DNA of 30,468 bases, taken from a virus. Each line of letters opens with the position of its first letter. Positions within the stretch are counted from its first letter, which is position 1. The stretch covers positions 1 through 30,468 of IMG/VR virus record IMGVR_UViG_3300022927_000080; one strand, written 5' to 3'. Below, one piece after another: positions 20,001 through 25,240 of this stretch. The position numbers and the translations under genes were made by a program. The notes beneath the pieces were generated by a model. The model saw only the letters and a program-made list of their open reading frames with translations, was not told the origin of the DNA and searched no databases.

Positions 20001-23000
20001 GGAGAGACGAGCATGTTGGTGAGATATGGTGGAACACAACGAATGCTAGATTCATTAATCATTATCAAGGACAACCTGAATATAGAGCCAAGAGATGGGG
20101 ACAACTATTCACTGGATCCAGTATTGATGTTTACCAATGGATAGAGAGCACTGAGACACCAGAAAACTATACAGGTACTGGCACGGTATATAGCACCACA
20201 TCATATACAACCAAAACACAGATAGGAGCCAATGGTGTCGTAGAAACACTCTATTACTACTGGGTTAAAGAGATACCAGCAGTGTCAACAGGTAAGACTT
20301 TAAGCTCAGCGGTGTTAGCACAATACATTGAAGATCCTAGATCCAGCGGCATAGCATACATAACTCCAATTGATTCTAGCACTATTGCTTTATACAACGT
20401 TGGACAATATTTGTCAGCAAAAGACAGTGTATTACATATTGAATTTGACAGAATAAAGACAGACAACAATGTACACGTTGAATATGAACTGATCAAAATA
20501 GGTGATGCAGATCAGTTCCTAAATGATCAACTATACAGAAAATTACTTGACAGTTTTGCTGGTGTTGACACAGCAGGCAACAAAGTTCCTGACACTGCCC
20601 TGTCAGAAGCCGACGCTTATGGTGTTGATTTTAGACCAAGACAATCAATGTTTAAGGACAGATATACTGCCCTTAGAAACTATCTAACAAGAGCTAATAG
20701 AAAATTAGCATTACATCCTATTAGCGAGAGCAAATCATTTAACTTACTCAACAGCAAGGAAAATGAACCAGCGGCTACGTCATACGACAAACGATTATTA
20801 ACAAATGAAGAACTAACATATCAAAACCTAGCACTAGTACCAGTAGGCTACAAATACCTAGTGGCTAACGACAGCTCACAGAATAACTTATGGACATTAT
20901 ATGAAGTACAGAGCAACAGGGCACTGTTGTTAACACGTGTTCAGAACTTTAAGACATCTAGATATTGGACATACACAGATTGGTATGCTACTGGATATTC
21001 AGCAGAAGATAAACCTATAAACGAAGTTTCAACGTATTCAAGATTAGCAACAATTAGCAGTAAGACGGAAGTAGGACAGGTCGTAAAGGTAACGACGAAT
21101 AGTAACGGTAAGTTTGAATTATATTCTAAAACTAACTCAGGGTGGGACAGAGTAGCTCTCGAAGACGGAACTATTACAATAGATACGTCAATATATGATT
21201 ACACCTTAGGACGCAATGGATTTGACATTGAGGTATTTGACGCACAATATTTTGACGAGGAGCCAGTTACAGAGACAAGACAGATTATCAAGGCAATCAA
21301 TGAGGAACTGTTCGTTGCTGATCTAGCAAAAGAACGCATAGACCTCATTAACTTGATATTTGAATATGCTAAGAGTGAACACACTGCGGCTGACTGGTTG
21401 ATCAAAACATCTCTCATTGACGTTAATCATAACTTACGTGAGCTTGAACCGTTCAGCATCTATCAAGTTGATAATCAAGATTTTATAGAAAAATATATTC
21501 AAGAGATTAAACCTTATCATGTACAGGTTAAAGAATTTTCGTTGACATACAAGGGAGAGGATCTCTTTGGTGGTGATGCTACTGACTTTGACTTACCGTC
21601 TTTCTATGAGGAATCATCAAACAAATTTATTAGTCCGAAATTAGCGGACAGCGGAGTAGTAGGAGATTTTGTTTCAACAGACAGCATCTGGACTACTTGG
21701 CCGTATAATCAATGGATCACAAATTATACACTAAGCATCGATTCGGTTACCGTACTTACTGGCGGTAGTGGTTACACAGAAGTTCCGACGGTAACAGTAT
21801 CAGGCACTTGTACAACTCCAGCTACAATGATAGCAAGAATTAACACAGCCGGAGTGGTTATAGCTATAGATGTAATAACATCAGGGGTTGGGTATACAAC
21901 CACTCCAATAGTTACTATAAGTGGCGGTAATGGTACTGGAGCAACGGCGATCGCAGTAACATCTCCAGGTACAGTTCGTGACATAAAAACAACATTACGA
22001 TATGACCGTTACGAATATCAGTCTGAGATAGTTGATTGGGAAGCCAATACAGCATACGAAGCAGGCACACTGGTTAGATACAATAACAAGGTATACGAAG
22101 CCAAGAACGAAGACGACAGCACGTTAGCAGTCACAGGCGCATCATTTAACACTGATGACTTTACAGTAGTGGATCCAAGCACACTTAGTGGTGTGAATAG
22201 GACTATGGGCTTATACGTTCCAGCAGTCAACAACACTGGGTTAGACTTAGGCTTATTAGTATCCGGCACTGAATATCCAGGAGTACAAGTTACAGGTGTG
22301 CTATACAATCAGAACACAGGATATGACATTGGTAACTTTGACATCAATCCGTTCGACAACTTAGACTTTGGTGAGGAAGGATTACCTAGTTATTCTGAGA
22401 CACTTTTAGACACCAAATACAATCCTGGTGACTATGCTGATACATATCTAGGTACACAGGTAACAGACATTAATGTGGAAGGTGGTGAGTTCATAGACAC
22501 ATACAGTTCACATTCACCGGAAGAACTTGTTCCAGCATCAATTTTTGACACATTAAACATGAAGGTGTTTACACGTCCGGGCTATGACTACGAAAATGAC
22601 GGACACGGACAACCATTTGGATCATTCACATGGAAGTATGACGGCACTGCTGATACCACAACTGTAAGTTGGGATCTAATAGAGAATCCATTTGCTGTTA
22701 GGGTGTTCAACGTAACTACCGGATTAACATTACGCTTTGAATACTTCGCACCATATGAGGGCACTGTTGACTACTCAGCAAACTGGCTGAACAAGACAGT
22801 GACACTGACAGGTACAGGAGTCTCAGTGGGAGACATCCTACGTGTTGAATCATACGGCATAGGTGGCGGCGATCAACTTTGGGTAGACAACTACTCAGTG
22901 GCAGACTTATTAGTTGATGATTCAACAGACGGTCTGTTCATAGACATTCCTGTAGCGTTTGAACAGATATACGAAGCGATGATTAAAGTCAACGGATATC

Positions 23001-24517
23001 GCGTAACGAACTATACGTTCTCTGAAATAGATGATGTGACTACACGCATAACATTTGGCACGCAGGATGTAGATGGCAACGGAACTGCTGACCTAGAAGT
23101 CAAGTATGATAATAGGGATCCATTGGCAGTGGGCGATTACATCAGTGTTGCTGTGTTTGGATATGATGAAAATGACGTATCAACAATTCCTGGATACATC
23201 ACACATGACGAACACTTGGTACACTCATCCAGCCACCCTACATCTCAGATAATGTATGGTGATGGAACACGCAAAGAATTTTCTTTGATCAACGACATAC
23301 AGGGCACCAACGCATTTACAGCAGTGGTGGAAGTGGATGGTCGTAGACTGACTCCAGCAGAAGGTATAGAATATACAGGTGACGGTTCGAGCGAAGGACC
23401 ATTCTATCTCAATCTAACTAACTGGAAGTCAACTGAAGACCTGTTCCAAACATTGATAGTGGACAGTGACGTACACTGCTTTATCGACGATGTTGAACAG
23501 AAGTTATATGAAGACTTCACCGTAAGTCCAGCAGACTCCAGCTCAGTGAGATACGTGGTGTTTACTACAGCACCTGCGGCAGGAGCGGATGTTAAGATAT
23601 TTGTTGAGACAGCGGCAGACTACAAGATATCATACAGCGGAGTACCGGTAAGTCCAGGTCTGAATAAGATAACATTTAATACAGCTCCCATTGACGATGC
23701 CCGTATAATGATAACCACAGATAACAATACATCTGAACTTGACATCATTACTAGATGTTACAGGGGACCAACCTCAACAGGTTCTACAATAGTAACCGGA
23801 TTTGATGTTGTTGGCTTTGATGCTGACGGAGAGCCATTTGACAAGACAATTGGAACCACAGTGGATCTCAGTAACTTTGACCTAGGTAGAAGCATAACCA
23901 AACCAGACAAGTTACGTGTCACGGTGAACGGGCTACGCAAGTATCTCGGTAGGGACTGGCAGATTAATTCTACAGACAGCACTGAGTTACAGTTCATTTC
24001 TATGTCAATAACTGACAGTGACGTCGTAGTGATAACCCTACAGACTGAGAACGAAGTACCAGATAACTTGAACTTTGCTGTATTCAAGGACATGAGAGAT
24101 AACAACGCAGTCTACAGGATTAAGACCAGCGAACAAACTAAATTGACACAGGCATTGTCAGCAACGGCAGATACCATATATGTTACAGATGCCAGCAAGT
24201 TAGCCAAACCTAACCTAACTGTGGGCACGTTTGGTATCGTGATAATCAATGGCGAGCGTATAACATATCGTGAACGTGATGTCACTAACAATACATTAAG
24301 CGGACTACGTAGAGGTACTGCTGGTACAGGTGCGACAGCACATGCGGCAGGTAGCGTTGCCTATGATTACTCTATAGCAACATATCTAGATTACAGTTAC
24401 AGCAAGACATGGTATGATACACCAACTGTGGACGACGGTAGTTCAGTTACACAAGGCAAGGCATTACAGAATACCACAACGGTGCCAGCCAAGTTCTTAA
24501 GGGGTGAAAATTCATAG
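11090..24517 (+). CDS. Giant baseplate wedge/fibre protein, gp7-like N-terminus and gp8-like C-terminal part
   Basis: A single open frame of 4475 residues (about 490 kDa), coupled to gp6 by a TAATG overlap. Residues about 1-150 (DLLPEIFRTETNKKFLAATL, DNYVIEPDKERTDYQLEPSV, YYSWDPFVDYDKFVNFGQYY) resemble gp7 of marine T4-like phages. In order after that: a cupredoxin-like segment (about 177-249, LTLARGGNYTFTV); at least eight loosely related beta-sandwich modules of the form V-x-V-x-G ... Y ... I-x-F ... P-x-G; a carbohydrate-binding-like motif at about 1777-1817; a seven-blade FG-GAP-type propeller at about 2209-2892 interrupted by three inserts; a conserved VGEIWWNTTNARFINHYQ block near 2977; a gp8-like block with WLIKTSLIDVNHNLRELEPF and EIKPYHVQVKEFSL at about 3430-3490; GSGYT-type repeats at about 3556-3624; and a second carbohydrate-binding-like motif at about 3648-3694. 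No separate gp7 or gp8 gene is seen, so this probably supplies both. No frameshift or internal stop interrupts it. Function beyond the wedge role is inference. Confidence 0.8.
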   Translation: MATRIRTVDLLPEIFRTETNKKFLAATLEQVVQPAKLRRVQGYIGKRYGIGVDQGDNYVIEPDKERTDYQLEPSVIYKATDSSKTKDLLTYPGLIDALSVNEALTSRHDRLFSSDYYSWDPFVDYDKFVNFGQYYWLSGGPDAVNVQATEVATTNDYTVSRKANGYQFTDIAGDNPTLTLARGGNYTFTVEQTGNPFWIQSDAGINGVVPGQENVSSREVLGVANNGDDNGTITFNVPEADAQSFYYGLTDLGSADLATTLRFDEINNQFVDVFLESTDGIDEIRDLESRTIIFLNRNTQSDPANSGWRYTDRFDTDGVNYDTSGFDVETEITDQDIRYSVWQIQFFTDAGSTRPYMKLRRVLDTAKLNKITVSYGTVSASRQYYRNAEGFWELVPPLTAVQDTFYYQDGTDETKFGIIKIVDETTSDLLFVADDIVGKKTYTSPNGVVFSNGLKVKFRGTTEPATYQDGEYYIEGVGTAIQLLPVGDYKTPEEYTKSETQPFDVYGYDSVPFDESLNAPEDLDYFTINKASPDRNAWSRSNRWTHVDVINKTAEYNESIAILDQDKRAKRPILEFKAGLRLFDHGTNSLGYINVLDSSQTDALSNVNGKTGYSVDGYGLVTGTRIIFAADTDPEVRNKIYEVTLIDEDGDSQTSKIINLTKINDVVTDDVVYQLSGISGQGKAWRYDGTAWQEAQQKTSINQAPLFDMFDKNGYSFGDRTYYPSTNFNGTKLFSYAQGSGAVDSELGIRLKYQTINNVGDIVFDNNLEKDTFIYTANSVSSTLRVNTGFARVYSDRSTFEKDIGWKKHINKSTQYQTLEFTYAGVDLIADIPAKSSEDIPVVVYVDNIFQETSKYSYTVSDTQTTITFNSNYIPTTGANITVNILSDKVSLKGFYEVPTNLSNNAPNGSFNDITLGTVRNHYINLAQNLTDLSGAVFGANNSRDLGDIVPYGNKIVQQGSPLHLASTFVRDSNINFFKALDYSSQEYEKYKGKLLDALAKNDFQGTVAEQLDEALAFVNQGKQNSEAFYWSDMIPCGQVFTEVSYTITAIDDEIFDLEQTYDFTKANYLGLTVYVNDVQLIKDEDYTVAVGAPRLTLLNTLSPGDVVKIREYTSTSGSFIPSTPTKLGLYPKSDPKKFLDDTYVDSQYVIRGHDGSLTIAFGDSRDDILLEFEKRIYNNIKWTGDIPLELQDVEPGKFRSTDYSQAEVVEILNRDFLSWVAWNRLDYKSQDYDADDKKTWNYSEADDKIDGELLPGHWRGAFLKYYDTDHPHLHPWEMIGFSEKPTWWDVKYGAAPYTSGNDVLWDDLENGRIWDTNVYGDGSAGTYTVVDKWKRPGLSKILPVDDEGNLKSAFDCLAGNYNSVSFKKSWVSGDVGPVESSWRRSSSFRFAVIRLLALTKPAEFFALNADRDLYKYDSELGQYLYNSRSRIKAEDIVLYGDGTAKHSYINWCVEYSKKQGVSAITDIKNVLENIDIQLTYRLASFSDKEYLKIYTEKSSPNSNNTSLLLPDESFEVFLYSNEIFDHAEYSSVIVQQTADGWAVSGNSQLDPYFTIYTSIVNGNYSTLRVGNRSVRVSNDFYEDRTTRVPYGYVFTSTSAVADFLISYGKYLEGKGYVFDDRDNNYLLDWNQMIREFLYWSQQGWSDGSIINLNPNANRLKISRAQSIVAPVAGETADDFILNQNLKAIPNNKLNFTRLDNDFSVESLDEDALAYLKAEFTSYEHVLIFDNKSIFNDLIYDPTTGSRQQRLRLSGYKTSDWNGQVDAQGFIFNIDNVEEWQNNKEYSKGDIVLYKNSYYTASNPIFPKEKFEYTDWLETEYENIKKGLLPNLSLKTDQLRDYYDHNIANLEKDGDKLGFNLIGFNERDYMTNMGLDDISQVNVFRSFIGNKGTRRAADLFKTSRLSKEIADYDIYENWAVKQGQYGAGGNRAYIEMRMDESLLKANPSTIKVTNSGSDSAVDQSVSLDNLYKQSYKIQSTPILPQRYSVPSELNLPTSGYVNVDDIDIQLFDILDLGSLTPYISQIGESTTIWVAKDNSWDWNVYRSGIIIPTLSRITDNLDGTSTLLFNGNHGLQKDDIIIVKWGLDGDVLLDSAFRIVDVQSLNRVSIQLTLPDEITFLTLESLTYKLNSVRVAQGSDVVNLPFANDIDPGSKVWIDNNGNDRWQVLEKIDPFTQESSLEPARNFLNGLTDQNLVNIDFGTSVAQNAESLTAFVGAPGYNSSKGGLFTYVKTSDDVMVQNSILTGSGTTALDNYGNDVACANETWSIAGASTSNNGEGYAYVLKQLNSNLISEHQLLVNPSDANDEAEFGHAVAISDNGRWAYVSAPGKDSVYVFQRIDRQLQRFETKGDGSTTQYTLKGLMLVDEPNQIAVVVNNVELTAGVDYTLTSTVSSTGVLTLNTAPEDGKDVAVTRRESLTFEGDASTTAFDITGLYTADGEYSLTVVVDGVLQRLNIDYDYAHDSSDVFEFATAPADGASIVVRSSDYFEYVTAIVGTKGEEFGYSLATTTDGRQLVVGARTANKAYIYDRDVERQVVTDDTDKTYVSDKSPVGRAVVSVNGTILQDSEKYIGGEYTISGNTVTLATAPGLGDFVEIETNNFLLVDTIEMTNGYQAAQFGHKVTICPTNCSVYVSAPDDGNVLPSAGSVQRSVNQSRLYGTITGTVSNPTVTVGEKIRINNVVVTFTGTTLDQVVTDINNATIPNVKAVNSNGKLAISLTNVNAGAVANKLYVYPAGNNNDALTDLGLDIFKYLQTITSPYPVQNARFGESMSVSSDALTLVVGTSKGASNLATTFDSNTMKIDGGSTRIRDIRTQSGSVYTFDYLSSASDSVSNPGNLVFGQQIVDNKVEELVEFGKAVDYKAGRLLITSPGHVAGDDSSVVGRLVIYNNTDREFAWRTIREESQVVDIDLLNRSFIYDKTTLDNKVDVDFFDPLQGKLLGAVRENLDYLTPVDPAGYNVGTVNNYGQTWRDEHVGEIWWNTTNARFINHYQGQPEYRAKRWGQLFTGSSIDVYQWIESTETPENYTGTGTVYSTTSYTTKTQIGANGVVETLYYYWVKEIPAVSTGKTLSSAVLAQYIEDPRSSGIAYITPIDSSTIALYNVGQYLSAKDSVLHIEFDRIKTDNNVHVEYELIKIGDADQFLNDQLYRKLLDSFAGVDTAGNKVPDTALSEADAYGVDFRPRQSMFKDRYTALRNYLTRANRKLALHPISESKSFNLLNSKENEPAATSYDKRLLTNEELTYQNLALVPVGYKYLVANDSSQNNLWTLYEVQSNRALLLTRVQNFKTSRYWTYTDWYATGYSAEDKPINEVSTYSRLATISSKTEVGQVVKVTTNSNGKFELYSKTNSGWDRVALEDGTITIDTSIYDYTLGRNGFDIEVFDAQYFDEEPVTETRQIIKAINEELFVADLAKERIDLINLIFEYAKSEHTAADWLIKTSLIDVNHNLRELEPFSIYQVDNQDFIEKYIQEIKPYHVQVKEFSLTYKGEDLFGGDATDFDLPSFYEESSNKFISPKLADSGVVGDFVSTDSIWTTWPYNQWITNYTLSIDSVTVLTGGSGYTEVPTVTVSGTCTTPATMIARINTAGVVIAIDVITSGVGYTTTPIVTISGGNGTGATAIAVTSPGTVRDIKTTLRYDRYEYQSEIVDWEANTAYEAGTLVRYNNKVYEAKNEDDSTLAVTGASFNTDDFTVVDPSTLSGVNRTMGLYVPAVNNTGLDLGLLVSGTEYPGVQVTGVLYNQNTGYDIGNFDINPFDNLDFGEEGLPSYSETLLDTKYNPGDYADTYLGTQVTDINVEGGEFIDTYSSHSPEELVPASIFDTLNMKVFTRPGYDYENDGHGQPFGSFTWKYDGTADTTTVSWDLIENPFAVRVFNVTTGLTLRFEYFAPYEGTVDYSANWLNKTVTLTGTGVSVGDILRVESYGIGGGDQLWVDNYSVADLLVDDSTDGLFIDIPVAFEQIYEAMIKVNGYRVTNYTFSEIDDVTTRITFGTQDVDGNGTADLEVKYDNRDPLAVGDYISVAVFGYDENDVSTIPGYITHDEHLVHSSSHPTSQIMYGDGTRKEFSLINDIQGTNAFTAVVEVDGRRLTPAEGIEYTGDGSSEGPFYLNLTNWKSTEDLFQTLIVDSDVHCFIDDVEQKLYEDFTVSPADSSSVRYVVFTTAPAAGADVKIFVETAADYKISYSGVPVSPGLNKITFNTAPIDDARIMITTDNNTSELDIITRCYRGPTSTGSTIVTGFDVVGFDADGEPFDKTIGTTVDLSNFDLGRSITKPDKLRVTVNGLRKYLGRDWQINSTDSTELQFISMSITDSDVVVITLQTENEVPDNLNFAVFKDMRDNNAVYRIKTSEQTKLTQALSATADTIYVTDASKLAKPNLTVGTFGIVIINGERITYRERDVTNNTLSGLRRGTAGTGATAHAAGSVAYDYSIATYLDYSYSKTWYDTPTVDDGSSVTQGKALQNTTTVPAKFLRGENS
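11617..11836 (+). other. Cupredoxin-like segment in the giant wedge protein
   Basis: Residues about 177-249 read LTLARGGNYTFTVEQ, then GNPFWIQSDAG, GTITFNVPEAD and FYYGL. The order is that of a cupredoxin-like Greek-key sandwich, but the histidine, cysteine and methionine ligands of copper proteins are not evident. It is most likely a structural fold. Confidence 0.35.
16421..16540 (+). other. Carbohydrate-binding-like motif, copy 1
   Basis: Residues about 1777-1817 contain VEEWQNNKEYSKGDIVLYKN followed by SYYTASN and a further W. This W-x(n)-Y-x-x-G-D-x-V-x-Y-x-x-x-x-Y-x-A spacing resembles CBM5/12-type modules. A similar copy is at 22031-22170. Confidence 0.4.
17711..19765 (+). repeat. Seven FG-GAP-like propeller blades with inserted modules
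   Basis: Within the giant wedge protein seven blade-like units can be read. Their anchors are FVGAPGYNSSKGG (about residue 2215), NYGNDVACANETWSIAGAST (2254), EFGHAVAISDNGRWAYVSAP (2307), EFGYSLATTTDGRQLVVGAR (2501), QFGHKVTICPTNCSVYVSAP (2617), RFGESMSVSSDALTLVVGTS (2765) and EFGKAVDYKAGRLLITSPGH (2853). Most have the F-G ... x-V-x-x-x-G/S-x-P and a following G-x-x-Y-V-Y strand of integrin-type FG-GAP repeats. Two beta-sandwich modules lie between blades 3 and 4, one between 4 and 5, and a flagellin-IN-like segment between 5 and 6. Blade limits are approximate. Confidence 0.55.
18130..18895 (+). repeat. Three beta-sandwich modules inserted in the propeller
   Basis: The three units are anchored by VVVNNVELTAGVDYTL with LNTAPEDGKDVAV (about residues 2347-2419), VVVDGVLQRLNIDYDY with FATAPADGASIVV (2420-2486), and VSVNGTILQDSEKYIGG with LATAPGLGDFVEI (2544-2602). 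Related units occur elsewhere in the protein at about 13500-13755, 14220-14430, 22930-23150, 23460-23620 and 23930-24050. Confidence 0.55.
21755..21960 (+). repeat. GSGYT-type repeat pair in the giant wedge protein
   Basis: Residues about 3556-3624 carry GGSGYTEVPTVTVSG and then SGVGYTTTPIVTISGG, each followed by an alanine-containing strand. This is the two-fold YT-x-x-P-x-V-T-[IV]-S-G repeat common in phage and bacterial surface proteins. Confidence 0.55.
22031..22170 (+). other. Carbohydrate-binding-like motif, copy 2
   Basis: Residues about 3648-3694 read VDWEANTAYEAGTLVRYNNK followed by VYEAKN. The spacing of W, Y, G, V, Y, Y and A is the same as in the copy at 16421-16540. Confidence 0.4.
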
Positions 24518-25182
24518 TGGATAAATATAGTATGGAACAAACTAAAGATACCGAGATGAAAGAAGAACAAAAGAAACCAGATGAGCAAGGTGGAGTCCTG
24601 ATTCAAGGACACATCAAGATATTTGACCCTAACTCTAAGGAAGTCATGGTAGACAAGCGTAATGCTATCCACTATGAGAACTTTTCTAACAGTTTAGCAC
24701 AGGCTATGGCTAACAAGAATTTAGGACACATATATCAAATGGCATTTGGTAATGGTGGATCTAGTGTAGACTCTACAGGAGTCATTACATATCTACCACC
24801 TAACATTACTGGACAGAATGCCGATCTATACAACCAAACATACCAAAAGGTTGTGGATGACACATCATCAGCAAACACTGACACATCTAGGAACAAGTTG
24901 ACTGTGTTACACACAGCAGGTAAACTGTACACAGATATATTGGTATCATGCTTACTAGACTATGGTGAACCATCAGGACAGCAGGCATTTGACAACTCAA
25001 CAAACCTAGACGGAGATTTTGTGTTTGACGAGTTAGGTTTAAAATCGTGGCAGGGAAGTGCTAGTGATTTAGATTTGATAACACATGTTATATTTCACCC
25101 AGTACAGAAATCATTGAACAGGCAAATTCAAATAGATTACACGGTGAGAATACAAACTCTGACTAATTTAAGCACCACTTAA
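24517..25182 (+). CDS. Conserved marine-phage virion protein of unknown role
   Basis: A 221-residue protein that I recognise only as a type seen beside baseplate and tail-fibre genes of marine T4-like phages. The first 30 residues are charged and disordered-looking (MKEEQKKPDEQGG). The folded part has GHIKIFDPNSKEVMVDKRNA, IHYENFSNSLAQAMANKN, QMAFGNGGSSVD, TGVITYLPPNITGQNADLYN, DILVSCLLDYGEP, FVFDELGLKSW and HVIFHPVQKSLNRQIQIDY. It has no signal peptide or membrane segment. The start is uncertain. GTG at 24517 overlaps the upstream TAG as TAGTG and has GGTGA (24503-24507) 9 nt upstream. ATG at 24532 is in frame but has no ribosome-binding site and would fit only a leaderless transcript from the GATAAATA box at 24520. 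I prefer the GTG. Confidence 0.75.
   Translation: MDKYSMEQTKDTEMKEEQKKPDEQGGVLIQGHIKIFDPNSKEVMVDKRNAIHYENFSNSLAQAMANKNLGHIYQMAFGNGGSSVDSTGVITYLPPNITGQNADLYNQTYQKVVDDTSSANTDTSRNKLTVLHTAGKLYTDILVSCLLDYGEPSGQQAFDNSTNLDGDFVFDELGLKSWQGSASDLDLITHVIFHPVQKSLNRQIQIDYTVRIQTLTNLSTT
24520..24527 (+). promoter_or_regulatory. GATAAATA box inside the start region of the 221-aa gene
   Basis: The box lies after the GTG start and ends 4 nt before an in-frame ATG at 24532. If it acts as a late promoter, it would yield a second, shorter product beginning MEQTKD from a leaderless or near-leaderless mRNA. Confidence 0.4.
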
Positions 25183-25190
25183 TGTGCTTA
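25169..25190 (+). terminator. Hairpin overlapping the stop codon of the 221-aa gene
   Basis: TAAGCAC (25169-25175) and GTGCTTA (25184-25190) form a perfect 7-bp stem around an 8-nt loop that contains the TAA stop. No T-tract follows; the next bases are the TATAAATA late box. It may be a weak terminator, an mRNA-stabilising hairpin or a processing site. Confidence 0.35.
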
Positions 25191-25198
25191 TATAAATA
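25191..25198 (+). promoter_or_regulatory. Perfect T4 late promoter TATAAATA
   Basis: This is the only exact TATAAATA I found in the window. It lies 42 nt upstream of the 450-aa gene and just after the stop-codon hairpin, in the direction of transcription. Confidence 0.75.
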
Positions 25199-25202
25199 GA
25201 CA

Positions 25203-25210
25203 GATAAATA
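25203..25210 (+). promoter_or_regulatory. Second late box GATAAATA, tandem
   Basis: A one-mismatch late box starting 12 bp downstream of the start of the perfect one, about one helical turn, and 30 nt before the 450-aa start codon. A doubled late promoter would fit strong expression of this gene. Confidence 0.55.
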
Positions 25211-25240
25211 ATATACAAATAAGGATACGGAGTATTAACG

